Shown here piece by piece: positions 23,725 to 38,700 of a DNA stretch of 64,000 bases. The DNA comes from Heliocidaris tuberculata. Its lineage: Eukaryota > Echinodermata > Echinoidea > Camarodonta > Echinometridae. The DNA lies in assembly GCA_025618425.1 (NCBI GenBank), contig CM046844.1, forward strand, positions 18,592,324 to 18,656,323, read 5' to 3'. The position numbers were made by a program, and so were the translations under genes. Within the stretch, counting starts at the first letter, position 1; every line of letters begins with the position of its first letter. Under the pieces are notes generated by a model that made no database searches, was not told the DNA's origin, and saw nothing but the letters and a program-made list of their open reading frames with translations.

Positions 23725-26700
23725 CTGGAGTAAAAGAGAACAAGGTTATGTTGACGTTACTACAATAAAACGAGTAGTGCGGAGTGAAGCCCTTCCACAG
23801 GTGAAAGAATCCCTTACTCTGTATATGTATGCATGGCACACATCAGTAGAACCTGGAGCAAAAGCTACATTTAGCAAGGTTGGTTAACTCTTTACGTGCC
23901 ACTCAAATAGCATGCCCGATTGCCCGATTGCCCGTGCCACAATATATTTCTCAAGGGGAAGTTTTACCAACATCTTCAGGTTTGGTCAACAATATCCAGT
24001 TAAATTAGTACATACAGGTAAAGAAGGCCAGGGAGCCAGTTACGACCGGAAGTAGGTTAGTAAAATAAGCCTTTTGTCAATCACAGTGTCAATGGGTTCC
24101 TATTTTTGAGCCATTTTGCACTCATGGCAAATAAAGGTTAATATTACTACAATAAAACTAGAGCAGTACTGGGTGAAGCCCTTCCAGAGGCTGAAGAAAC
24201 CCTCACAGTGTACAGCACTTGTCAGTACATTCTGGAGGAAAAGAGAATAAGGAATGTTAGGGTTACTAGTCAGAGTAAAATGAGAGTAGTATGGGGTTAA
24301 GCCCTCCCACAAGCTGGAGAATCCCTTAATGCACATGGCATGCATCAGGACATTCTGGAGGAAAAGAGAACAAGGTTGCTCAAAGTTACGATCATTCAAG
24401 GAGAGTGTGGGGTGGAGACCTTCCACAGGCTGGAGAATCCCTTGCTGCATATGGCACACATCAGTACAAACTTGAGAAAAAGATTCATGTATGATCATGG
24501 TAGGTTGATCTTGGTTAATAAAACACGATTAGTGTTGGGTGAAGGCCTTCCTGAAGAATCCCTAATGAAGCTTAGTAAAACTGGGTGCCACAAAAAGATG
24601 CGTCCATAATGCAAACAGTAATATTAATGGTGCTAGAAGTTAATTTTTAAAAAATTGTATTGTATTAAGAACATTGTTGGTAATATTAAGCCTAATCAAA
24701 GTAGCAGAGGTAATCCACTCTGTGATCTAGTGATATGTTTCATATTAAAATTTTTATTTTCAACAAATATGCATTTTGCGTTCCGGACGCATCTTTTCGC
24801 GCCACTACGTTCGCTAAGCTACCAAACTGTGATATGGCATGTGTCGGTACGTCACTCTCCCTTACAAAGTCATCATACAGCTCTATCAATAATTATTTAA
24901 AGATCGTCTGTATGGAAAGACTGCCTCTTTATAAAGAGCACCATTTAATTGATTTTCCTTGGATATTGTTTGTCACTGAAACTTATCTCCAAATGTAAGT
25001 GGTTGAATTAAGTGCATACATGTACATGTACATCTACCTTTCAAAACTTGAAAAAGCATTATCATAATAATAATAATTCTAATAATAATTATAATAACAA
25101 TGATAATGATAACAATAATAATAAGAAGAATAATGATAATACTACTACTACTTCTAATAGTAATAATAATTATAATAATGATTATATCATTATATATAGT
25201 GCATCAAATGTTTCCATCTGTATGGGCCTTACAAAATAATGAAAACTCACTACATACATAACTAATACATGACATTAAATTAATTACATTAAATTCAATT
25301 GAATTACATTACACTATAATCATCATAATTACATCATGAAAAGTTCAAAAGCAATGTTATTACTGTGAACTGTATCAAGGAGAAACTTGCTTCCTTCACT
25401 GTTCTTTGTTTCCAACAGCTTGTTCTGGCAAGCACACTTGGGCGATTCAAAGCTATTTTGTTAAATAAGTTACCAACCACATTTACGATTCCAGTACAGT
25501 GCGTCCCAGAAAAAGGAACAGGGACGGTCAGTTATGAAGAAAGAATATGAAAGAAAGCTAGAAATGGATCCTAAAGTGAAAACGAATGTGCTGTATGAAA
25601 ATCAGAGAATGAGTGAAAAAAGTATTGGAAAGAAAAGAAAAAAAAATGAACGAAAAGATGAATACTAACAAAGGAAAAAATGAACCAAAGGCAGAGATAG
25701 AAAAGACAAAAGAGAAAGAACAAAACATGAATTAGAAGAATAAAAAGAAACTCCTAGCTTCTAATTGAAAACGTTCATCATTATTCTGCACAAATCGTTT
25801 CTGACAGGCAGCAGTTGTAATTGTTTGTAATCTGTCATGCATGAACGATTCACCATGTATTTGGTATCAAATGAAAGGGCAGGACTCGAAATATATTGGA
25901 GATAGCATATTGTTATAGGTCGTCATGAACGAAAAGATCCTACTGAGTAATGCATTTTGAAAAAAAAGTGACATTTTAGTCATTTTGTGTGTTAGAGCGA
26001 ATGTGGGAGTTGTCCACAGCTACATCACAGTGACATTACCTATTCGGCCAATTTGAAATTCCCATAAGCATAGTGATTACAACTTTCAAAAATTCATAAC
26101 TTTCTTACTGCTTGTACGATTTCGTTCAAACTTTCACCAATCTGCTTCTCTGATTTTTCCTCTTTCTTTCAAAGCAACTTGCTATTAAGGTTTAATTTCC
26201 CTTTAAAATGAAGCTGTACATAACAACCACCAGCTCATAAAGGCTGCTTTCTTGTCTCCCTTGAGCGGTCTTTATAGACAGGTTTCAGTGTAAAATTATA
26301 TTTTTATGCCAGTTTATGTTCACAATTCTACAGAACAATGCTATACTTGGTAATATACCTTGGACTATTCCACTATAGATAAAACTGCTAAAATTTATGC
26401 AAATTTTTTTTTCCACACTGTGCTTGCTCTGGGGGATTACCATGCTGACTGCAACATATAGATCATGAATTTTTGCTTAAAAACTTGTAATACTGTTGAA
26501 ACCTCTTTATCTAAAATTATAAAAAGGGTTCAAGAATGTACATGTAGCCATCCTGATTGGTCAAATAACACCACGTGACCGTGCAAAAAAAAAGTACTAA
26601 CGCACGGCGAGGGGACTTAACGCACATCTAATCCAGATCAAACACTAAGATTGTAAGAAAACACTAAGTTTGTAGACCCGTTTTATAAAATTATTAATAC

Positions 26701-29700
26701 ATGGTTGTGAATTTGTGCGTTAGTGCGATCCAGCAACACGCAGGTTTTTATCGTGGTGTCTAACACACTCGGCTACGCCTCGTGCGTTAGTACACCACGA
26801 TAAAAACCTTTGTGTTGCCGGATCGCACTAACACACTCCCAACCATGTATTAATAGTATGCTATTACATGTATAACCCTCTTCACTTCTTATTTTTCATG
26901 TCCTACTGTTCTGCATTTATACATCTTGCATATTGTTTTTTGGCCCAAGTTTTCAACATACATGTAACAATGGAATTTCCTTGGTCCCAAGAAGTTTGTT
27001 ATTGGAGTTCCACTGTATTACCTTGTGACTAGTCATTCTTCAGCATGTATGGAAGTTGTAAACAACATCTCATCAATTAATAATAATTTCACCTCCAACA
27101 TATTTGGTTTTTTTCCCCCTGAATTATCTTCAGTTTCCTTGAATTGCTAGTGAAGTTAGACTGCATGATCAAATCAAGAGGCAGTGACCTCAGCATGATT
27201 AATACACACTCTATTTGGAACATCTAATCATGTCATATATCATCCGCAGTGCATCACAAATAATCTACTCAATGACAAGTGTTCACAGTGCTCATTTCCT
27301 CAGCAACAAGTGCCATAATGAACTTTCTATAAATGGCAGCAAAGTGTGTAATTTTAGTGTCCTATGACCATGGCGGCTGTAATAATTAATCAAACTAAAT
27401 CGAATTGCACAGTTCCGACTGTAATTTGAATTTGCAAGGAAGAGCAATAACTATTAGATGTGAACATTCAAAGACGCAAGTCTTTCGGGTTGCGTTTCAT
27501 AATACCAGTAGTCATATGAATGGTTAAATACACATTGCAATATATTGTGGGCATTTACACTACCAACACTAAGTGTAGTGGTTTGACTGTAAAAAAAAAA
27601 TTGTACTTTGAAAGTGAAAAGTCCATGAAAAAGTTGTCATAAAGTAGTGGTTTTGTTGTGTTTTCTTTCCCTGATGCTTTTGATGTGAGAGAGTTGTTCT
27701 TATGGAGTGAAAGAGGAGTGGATAAGTTGTACAATGGTGGTAGGATTAGGATGGATAAGTAGTGCTTTTGGTAAAAGAACAACAGCAGACTTCCTGTCCC
27801 ATCATTGCCCCACCATCTCCCAAGGAGAATGTCCTTTTGTTATGCAGCCTGAAAACAGAACAATAGACCACCTGCTATTCAAGACGATAATCTGTCTATT
27901 GTTACTTCATCCTTAATAACCCTTAACAATAAAACCACTACTTTCTGACAACATTTTCATGGAATTTTCACTTCCAAAGTACAATTTGTTTTTACAGTCA
28001 AATCACTACACTTAGTGTTGGTAGTTTTAAGAATGGAAGAAAGGCCAGGGGCCTGTTTTATGAAACTTGTTATAACAAATTCGCTAGCAGCCAATCAAAT
28101 GCAACTATTTTGGTAGCTTACAACAGTGATTGTAATTTTTTTGAATCATAACAAATTCATTAAATAGGTCCAAGATCAGCTTTAACCCATAGCATTCAGA
28201 GTTTTCTTATGGTTGAATTAATCAGTTTCCCCCCCTCAGATTGGCAACAATTATTCTTGTTTTCCACACCTGCATAGTTTGAAAAAAAAAAAAATTCTTT
28301 ATTAAAGAACCGATGAGAAAGAAAATTTGCAAAAATTTAACTGAGATATTGCAAATTTGTACATGAAAATAGTGATTACAAATGTTACACTGCGTTGCCA
28401 ATTAAAAGACTTTAATGATTAGTCACGATGAAATCGCTATTATTCATGAACGGCACGATGTACTACATTGAAAATAGACTAACAATTTTCTGTGATTTGA
28501 ACTCTTTCTGTTTATGTATCATGTGTAATTCCTGGCAATCTGGACTAAGAGATAATGCAAAAACATCACAAAATACATCAAAACTTACAATAGCGCCCCT
28601 GTATTCTGGTTTGCCATCAATTATCCTCATGTTCTGGATCCTTTGAAAGAGAAAAACAAAACGGCACAGTAATAAAAGGCTGCTGGCTAATCAATACATG
28701 ATGTATAATTCTCTTTTTATCATTATTATTTATTATTATTATTTGACAATAAAAATGAATACAAGATAAACATACAGAGTTAAAGATAAAAGATACATAG
28801 AACAAGATAAGACAGAATGGCAGGTGGGTCAGGGTTCACAAAAGAGAAATTCTTCCCTGTTGCCCATAGGCATGTGAACCCGCACATGCCATTCAGAGAA
28901 ATATAATAGATATTGCACAATAAGCATATATAAATGTATAAATGAAAACAATTGATCATGCAGAAATTTACGGTAAGGCATTAAATTTGTCAAATGTAAA
29001 TTTTATTGGATCCGTATAAATCTGCCTGTCATCAAAAGTGATTAAAATCATGAAATCATCTGCTTGATTTAGGCCTCGAGATAAAGAAAAAGGAAAAAAA
29101 AAGAAAAAGGAAAAGCAGTTCCTACCCTTACTGTGGGCCCCCAGGCTTCGAAACAGGTACCAGGAATTTTAGTTCATAAGGCAATTTTTTTAATCACAGT
29201 CCTTTTTTTTTCATTGCTCACCTTGACAAAATTAAAATGTTCCACAGTACCAAACTTCACAATGCACAAACCTGCTGTTTTATTTCTATTTCAAAGCCCC
29301 TAGTATTGCTCTTGATTTCCCCTTCAACCATGTATCTACATGTAATCATGGCAGTAATACCTCAATGATTAATTCTGGCTCGTTTTGAAAAAGGAATAAC
29401 AACAACAACAATGTTTTCAGTGAGGGCATTACCTGCTTTAGCCTGGCTAATGATTAGGAGCGATGTCATTTGAAGTGTACCAATCACCAACCAGATTTTT
29501 CTAGGGCTTCCAGTGGTCTTTTTCTTTTATTTTTCAGCTTCTTTTGAAGAAAACTCGGTATCGGGGTGGACTTTCCCCTGAAGTCAATGATTATTGTCTC
29601 TAAATCTCGTAATTACAACTGTAATTCATTATTTGTTGTATCTCACCATTTTATTCTATTTCATTTATGTAAAGTCACATGGATTGGAAAAGAGGACCTT

Positions 29701-32700
29701 CGGGTTATAGTTATTTAGTTAAACTTTTTCTTTTCCCGGTATCCATGTGACTCTCTTCTAAATCTACTGTTTTTTTGTATTCACTGATTTCTTGATTTTG
29801 TCTTTGCCAAATAAATAATAACAATAATAATAATAAAATATTTTGTTCTATACATGTATGTGAGGGGGTTCTATGTCGCTATATTATATTAAATATGAGC
29901 TTCAAAAGGTGATTCTATAAAGAGATATTGCAAGTTGAAATACATTCCAACAAACAATACAGCGACTTGTCAGGAGACTAGTCGACACACCTGTACGCTC
30001 TCGCATAGAATAAGGGCCCGTGCAGAACCCAACTCCAGTTCCGTTCTGTGAGAGTTTTTTGTTATGTATTCCTGGGCAATTCCACAGGTTGGTATATCAC
30101 TAAGCTATGAATCTTTTTTTTTTGTGCTACATAATTGTAGAAACTTGCACAAACATTGGTAAAGCTTTCATCAGTGGCTTACTCTAAGAAAACACTATTA
30201 AAACTATTTACATCAGTGATATTTTGCCTATAAATTGTGCATTTTCAGATTGCTTATTTGGAAGGAAAATATTTAAATTTTTTCCCTGGAAAAAAATTTA
30301 GATATTTATATAAAAATTAAAATTTAACAGGTCCATTGATCATTTTTCATTGAAAAAAAAACACAAAGAAGGACCTAAGTCCTGCAAGTTAGAATGAAAC
30401 CAAAGCTGCTGCTATCTCATAGACAAAATGTAATGTGAGTAACCGTAATGTGAGTAACCATTATTCATGTGAAATCTGCAAAAATGATGGGTCCAGTAAT
30501 TTTAAGTTGTCACCCAGTGGAGGTTCTTCGAAAAGGGTAAAATAATTTTTCAAGTAAGTCACATACCAGCACACTTTTCATTTAAGCCCTCTGCAATTCA
30601 TGCATGTCCAAATTAAAGGGCAATCCAACCTTGGTAATAAGATGATTTGTGTGAAAGCAGAAAAATGAGAAAAACAGGATGGTGAAAGTTTGAAAGAAAT
30701 CTGACAAGGACTAAGAAAGTTGTGGATGTTTGAAAAATGAGATCACTACATCTATGAGAATCTCAAATTGGCAATTTGGGGAGTCAATTGTGACATTTTT
30801 GTGGACAACTCTCCCATTTGTCGTACACAAAAATATCATTAATTTGCGGTTTTCTTCGAGGTGCTTTTACCCTCGGGGCTGTACTCAAAATATATTGGAG
30901 ATAGCATATTGTTATGGGTCTTCATGAACGAAAAGATCCTACTGAGTAATGCATTTTGAAAAAAAGTGACATTTTAGTAATTTTGTGTGTTAGAGCGAAT
31001 GGGGGAGTTGTCCACAGCTACATCACAGTGACATTACCTATTTGGCCAATTTGAAATTCCCACGAGCATAGTGATTACAACTTTCAAAAATTCATAACTT
31101 TCTTTATTTTATTGCTTGTCCGATTTCGTTCAAACTTTCACCAATCTGCTTCTCTGATTTTTCCTCTTTCTTTCAAAGCAACTTGCTATTAAGGTTGGAT
31201 TTCCCTTTAAGTAACATGAGTAACCGGCAAATTAGTTGGGCTAGCAGTAATTACTGTTCCTCTTCTAAGGTTTTGGTTCTATATATATAGCTACTCCAAT
31301 ATGTATGCATTGTGTTAACTAAAACTGATTTAGCCGATACTTGTAATAAGAGAACGAGAGCTGAAGATGTAACTCAATACCTCTTCAAATGTAATGTGAG
31401 TAATGGTGGAATTGCCCTCCTTCATTTTCTTCATACTCCTTAACCTTTAACCCTTAGAAGGCTAGGTAAAGTGTTTTGAGGTTGATTTCATACCTAAATT
31501 ATTTTTTTTTTGGTGATTGGTACACTTTAAATTCCTTTCTACCAGCTACCCACTTACTGCACTTGGATGGAGAGTGACCACAAAAAAAAGATGAATGTCT
31601 TGCCAAAGGACATTTGTGGTGTGGCAGAGATTCAAACACCTCACCTTGAGCTTCATAGTCTGTGACTATACCACGACACCTCCGTAGGTGTCATGCATTA
31701 AAGATACATTTACATGGTGTCCAATGTTACCCTACTTTTTAACACTATACTATCACCCCTCCCCAATTCCTTCCCTAAATCCCTTGTCTACTAACATACC
31801 TTGTCTTGGCAATATCGACTGGCATGGATGCAATAGTAGTTACTAGCCCACTGATCATACTAGCTCCAAAGTGACACATGAGGTTGTCTTGGAAATAGCC
31901 TGCAAAAAATTAAAAAGTGAAAGTATTTACTACAGTCAAACCTGCTTTAGCGACCACCTGTATAGAAAGACCACCTGTCTATAAAGACCACAATTTTTTG
32001 TTTCCCTTGAAAAGTGTTTCTCATTGAAACACGTATTAAAGGAACCTGTATATAAACACCACCTGCTCATAAAGACCGCTTTTCTTGTCTCCCTTGAGCG
32101 GTCTTTATAGACAGGTTTCACTGTATTATAAAAAAAGGATTGAACTGAATTGAAATGAAGATTTTATCATCATTTCAATGCAGCCAAAGGATCAATGCTG
32201 AAAGATGTTTTGATAGTTACAAAACTACCATAAACTGAAGCGACAATAGAATAATTAGATACACATGTTACTGCAAGTGATGAAGCAACACAAAAGTTTG
32301 AAAGAAGAAATGAAACAACATCCTCTGAGAAAACATAACATGTTTAATCATGAAGAATTTCTCTTGAAGGGCAATCCAACCTTGGTAATAAGACGATTTG
32401 TGTGAAAGCAGAAAAATAAGAAAACAGGATGGTGAAAGTTTGAAAAAAATCCGACAAGGAATAAGAAAGTTCTGGATGTTTGAAAAATGAAATCACTACA
32501 TCTCTGCGAATCTCAAATTGGCAATTTGGTGAGTCGACTGACATACTGGTGGGCAATTCTCCCATTTGTCGTTAATTTGCGGTTTTCTCGGAAGTGCCCT
32601 TTTCCTCAGGGCAGTACTCAAAATATATTGGAGATAGCATATTGTTATAGGTCCTCATGAAAGAAAAAAGATCCTACTGAGTAACACATTTTGAAAAAAA

Positions 32701-35700
32701 TGACAATTTAGTCATTTTGTGTGTTGGAGCTAGTGGGGGAGCTGTCCGCAAAAACTACATCACAGGGACATTACCTATTTGGCCAATTTGAAATTCCCAT
32801 ATGTATAGTGATTATAAAAACTTTGAAAAATTCATAACTTTCTTATTGCATGTTCGATTTCGTTCAAACTTCCACCAATCTGTTTCTCTGATTTTTCCTC
32901 TTTCTTTCTGAGCAACTTGCCATGAAGGTTTGATTTCCCTTTAATGAACCGCTCTGACTAAATGGGTATTCCTCACCCTTGACAAAAAAAAATCCTAATT
33001 TCTATACTTTAATTGTTATGTACCTGTTTGTTTTTTGTTTGATTATTTACGTACATTCCTTTTGTACATTGCATGTAAATCAGAAGAATTTCTGTATATG
33101 GACAATAACACATTGAGTTCAAACATGTATAACTGAAAACTTCAATAAACACTGAGCACTAGAAGACATCATCAAGGACTGTTTATCACAAAAAAAAAAA
33201 AACCTTTAAATGCTCATTTCGACCTAATTGATCTGGCAACATCCTGACTTCAGCTAACTTGGGCTTTCTTTCCAATGGAAAGCTCAAATTAGAATGTTAT
33301 TCTTCCTGTTTTCGTAAGCAACACACACATACCTGTTCCTAGTAAGAACTGTTTGGCTTGTGAGTAGGACGCCAGCTGAGCTGCATTTACTACCATTGCC
33401 CTGGCAACTGTGGGACCACATCCCTAGCGATGTCGAAAAGACAAAAGAGAAGAACAGTGCAATTTAGTGCTCTACAATAATATTGGCAATCACCTAGTGT
33501 TGATGATTTTTAGACATATTTTCTTAAGTCATCATTAAACATTAATAGTTTCTTCAATCCCTATTTTCAGCGCAATTTCAACTACAATTTTATCATTCAA
33601 GTTTTAGATTACACATGGAATTGCTATCAAGTTGTATAAAGTTTTTCTCAATGAAGCTCAAGTATAATTTGGGTAAGCCTCAAAATGTTTTGTCAGGTCA
33701 CTTTGACCTCCTTTGATGAAAAGCATAGTACTAACAATCTAAGCTCCTGATAAGTTGTCAGGAACTTAATATCTAATATTGAACAAATGAGAGGTACGAA
33801 AAGGAGAGGTAAAAGATAATATACATCCTGGGCCACATTCCCAAACTGACAGTCAGTTGCCGGAATCTCTGTGAGATTGCGGTGAGGCAAGCAACATGTA
33901 GGCTTTGCTGGCTAAGCAATGTAGCCTCGATATGGAGTACTTTTCTGATGTTCACACCAAAATTTATCGGAAATCATGGACACAATATCTGGCACATGTA
34001 TCTTTCATCTAAAGAGAGAAAAAAGTAAGGGTGAGCGAAACGTACTCTCCACAGTGTAAAGAGACCTTCTTCCCTTGTGATCCTAGCCAAGGCATTGAAC
34101 ACACTGGTATAGCCTCTCCTCTCAGCCACAGGCAGCCTGAATAGACATACAAGAAAGAGAAAGGAAAATAATTTGGAGTTAACATAACAAAATAAAACAA
34201 ATCAAATCAAATCAAATAAAAAAGAAAAAAATAGAAAAAGAAAATGTTTCACAACCCGATGATTGTTCTGCCAGAACCAACTTTCCAACGTGCATGTTTT
34301 AGGAAACATTCATGCAGAACTGAAACACTTCCATTCTATAAAAATCAGTATGTCAACTAATACTACTAAATTAAAACTTTGCAATATTAGAGGTACATGT
34401 AAATGCCTCTTTTTATTTTTACTAGGCTTGCATTGTGTTAGAACTTGATACCCACCTGCCATCTGAGGTCATCCTAATCAGAGAGATTTCAGCCGGTGTT
34501 CCAACAAACGCCCCTATAGCTCCAGATACCATACCTAAATGTACACGAGGTAGAAATATACATAACATTGTCCGCATTATCGACTTTTTGATTACATCAT
34601 ATTTACAGTACAGTCTGACCTCGTTTATCCGGCCGCATTGGGACCGGCACCCATCCGGATAAGTGAAATGGCCGGATATGAGAGAAATGTACATTTTCTA
34701 TGCAAATGAATAGGGTAGGGCAGTCTATTGGCTGTAAAATTTATGTTTTCTTGGTGTAGTTGATGATTGCAAATGATCTTTTTATTTGTAAGAGATGAAA
34801 TGAAATAAAATTAAACAGAAAATTGCCCATGGTGTTCCTGTTTCCAAGGCTTTTGGGTGAATTGCATGACGAACTGGCCGGAAGACAGGGCTGGTTAATA
34901 GAGATGGCCGAATAAATGAAGTTCGGATAAGTGAGGTCGGACTGTATTTCCATTACCTTCTGAGAATTATTAATCTGGTTAATGCCTATATATCAAACCC
35001 ACAATACAGGGGTAATTTTCTGAGGTATATGGTCCATGCAGTGGATGTCTGTACAGGTAGTTATCCTAATTACATGTAGTAGTTATTTTAGGGGGTAGTT
35101 GCCTAGGGAGTTATTGTCTTACGGTGCAGGGGAATAAAAGTAGTTGTCCAAAAGTTAATCATCCTAGATTAGGGTGTATCTGACAGAGGGGAGAGTGTCA
35201 GGAGTAGTTGTCACAGAGTTGGTAGTTTGTCCTAAGAAGTAAGGTAATTATCTTGAGGTAATTGTCCTATGGCATAGAAGGTAGTTGTCTAGGGGCTAAT
35301 TGTCCTAAGGGGGGGGGGGGGTAGTTGTCTGGAAGGCAATTGCCCAGGGTGTGTTTGACATGGGGGGGGGGATGTCGGGATAGTTGTCAGAGTTAGTAAT
35401 GATAGCTGTCTGGGGGAACTGTCTTAGGGATGATAGTCCCGGGGGTAATATTGTCCAAGGTTTTGTTTCCTCACCTATGCCAGCTTTCAAGAGAAATGGG
35501 GGAGGTTTTCCATCAGCACTGTCGCAGAAAGAGAGAGAAAAATTATCATTAAATTTAGCATCCATGATTCATGCAGGTTTTTCAGATTGATACCTTTCAA
35601 ACCCCAAGACACTGCTCTTTATATTTTCATACAGTTACACAAACAACATTGTCTCTAAATTTGCAGATAGAATAGAATACTAGATACTTCAAACTTTCAA

Positions 35701-38700
35701 ATCATCTATACATCTCTGCACCCTTTCAGCAACAGAGAAAATTAAACTCACTTTGATCTAAATCGGCTTCTTCCTTTTTCTTTCCCCAAATCCAGAAAAA
35801 GAGAAAATTACATTTAAAGATTTTAAAGCTGAGTTTTGGTCATGCAATTATATTGTGAATAGGGGTGGGAGTTTCGGGTATTTTTTCAATTCGGGAACCC
35901 GACTATTTTTCGGGCGGGTTCCCGGTTACCCGAAAATGATATAACACGAATTACAAGCCAATATTTACCCCTAAGAAGCTACAAACACTGTGGGAAAACT
36001 CCTTTGTGTTTGGCAACTGAAATAAACCATTCGAGGAAAAACAAAAACAAAAACAAAAACAACAACAACAACAAAACAGGCGGAGGAAATCGCGTGGGCG
36101 CAAGACAGGATAGGCATAAGCCGCCTAAATCTAATCTGTAGAAATTGTCTACCGTCTAATCATGCCAGCGCGCCAGCGCCTTAGGTAGTCACGCGCGGTC
36201 AACAGTCCCTCGCACCTGTTTATCCAAAATACATGAATGTACATGTACTTATAAAAAAGGAAGGGGAATACAAAGAAATCTTATGAAGAAAAACTCGTTT
36301 GAGACGATGATCATGATGATTCTTAATAATTTTGTACGGGCAGCTCTTGGGAATTTTGACATCGTGATCGTAGAGATCGAGTCACTTACTCACTTTGTAG
36401 TTCATCATATCATTATCATATCATTATCATATCATTATTATATCATCACCATACCATCATCACATGATTTCATATCGTCATTAATTCACATAATCATCAA
36501 TTCATCATGATCAACCATATAGCACCATTGATATCATCATCGATCATCATAATCATCAAAGACATCATCATCATATCATCATTATCAAGATAATAACATC
36601 ATCAAAACAATTATCTTCATCAGACATCAAATATCATCATTCATCAAACTCATCATTCATCAAAAAAAATCATCAAGCCAACATTTTCTTCTCTGTCCGA
36701 CTGCAACTTCATCCTTTAACACACACATGCGGTTCCCTTTTGAAATTCGATCTGTTTATACAAAGCGCCTTTCCGCCCAATGCCGCCGCGGTATATGAAA
36801 GGAAAAAAGAAAAAAGAAAAAAAAAAGGCGCATACCTTCATTGGCTGGCTGGCATATGACTTGTCATGACTTGTTATTAACGGACCGCTCATGAAATGAC
36901 GTCACAAGCCCAATTTTATGAATGAAAATGTTAATCGCGCGCACTGTAGACATCCTTTGCTTCTCACAGCCTTGCTTTTCACTTTCGCATGAACAATGAA
37001 GGATATTATTTTGGATATATCGTTCATGTACTCTTAATCTGATTTCAGTAATTGGTAACTTCTTTGCTAAAGTTTCAGGATATTGTGACAGTGTCAGATC
37101 ATGATCGTCGATGTTAAAAATACCTGTTTAATAGTGTACGAGTTGTGAGATGCCACGTGCGAGTGTGGAGCGACTGTTGAATATGCATGAGTTTGTAAAC
37201 TTTACGCCCGTTATTCGCTCATAGACTTATCGTTCACTGCAAAGAAGGGGGAAGGGCACTAAATGCAAATTATGTCATGGGTTCAATGAACCAATGAGCA
37301 GTCTCCGAATAGCGGCAGTGAGCTTTGCTCTCTGTGTATACGAATGTGTAAGGTTATGTTTCACAGTGAGTTGAACGAATCAAAAGCGCATCACTGCAAT
37401 GGTGCGCTAGAGCGCTACATGGATTTTTTTTACATGTAAATAGTAAATGGCTGTTCCACGTTCATCTACCGCCTTGTCGTGTACATACATAGGTGATAAT
37501 TAAATACTCATTTTCGGGTATCGGTTATCTAATATTTTGACCCGGGTCCCGAGGCTCTCGGGCGGGACTCGGGTACCCGGTTTTTAGTCCCAGCCCTAAT
37601 TGTGAAAGAATCTGTCTCAAAGCAAAAGTTAATCAAGTCTACATAAAAATTGGTGTATATGGTGTGGTTTTGAATTCATCAAAATGATAAGAAATCAACC
37701 TGAAAAGGACATGCACTGCACACAGAAATGAGTACATGGGACTGCACATACATGTACATGTGGCATGAATATTTGGCCTGAACACTTCAGCTATTTCTCA
37801 TCATATTTCAAATATATGAGGGCATTTGAAGAGAAATCTTCTTCAGGGGACATTCTTCTATGATAATCTTCCAAACTAACATAAAAGGAATGAGAAAGCT
37901 CACAAATTATTTTTTCACCATTCGCAGAACTCCACATTCTCTGTAAATCATTTAAATCTGTGGTCCTTGGCGTTTGGATCAACTCCCTGCATTTCTAAGA
38001 AATTATACTTTACTTGACTTCTTACATACAAAAACATCTGAAAAAATACCTCCACCATTCCACTTAATCTGTTTATAGACTAAGGGACAGTGCCTTGCAT
38101 CCTTTGGAAAAGGTGCTGGATTTATTCAGCACCTTTTCCAAAGGATACATGCAGGGTTTAAAGGGAAGGTGGAGTTCTGGGAAAGGTGAAAAATAATTTG
38201 TTAGCTTTCTTATTCCTTTTATGTCAGTTTGGAAGAACATCATAGAAGAAATATCCCCTGAAAAGGGTTTCTCTTCAAATGCCCTTAGATTCGAAATATG
38301 ACGAAAAATAGCTGAAGCGTTTGGGCCAAATATTTATGCCACATCTGCGTGCAGTCCCATATACCCATTTCTGTTTACGGTGCATGTGCTTTTGAGCGAG
38401 TTTGTGTTGATTTCTTACCATTTTAATGATACCAGAACCTCACAATCTACACCAATCCTTATCTAGACATGATCAACCTTTCCCAATTGTTTTGAGACAG
38501 TTTCTTTCACAATGTAATTGCATGGTCAGAACTTTATCTTTAAATCTGCCTTAAAGTTAGGAATAAGGGTCATTGCTTATTTTTGTTGAAAACTTACCCT
38601 GTTGCCATGTCAAACAATGTTGTGTATATTCCTAGTCTAGTGGTGGTGTATGTTGCTTGTCGTAATAATCCAGCTGAGAGTCTGGGGGATGAGGGGAAAA

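Noticed and set aside
24100..24498. 132-codon minus-strand frame as a separate gene
   Set aside because: It reads through array units D, C and B and their intronic spacers; the similarity is confined to the pieces of exon 11.
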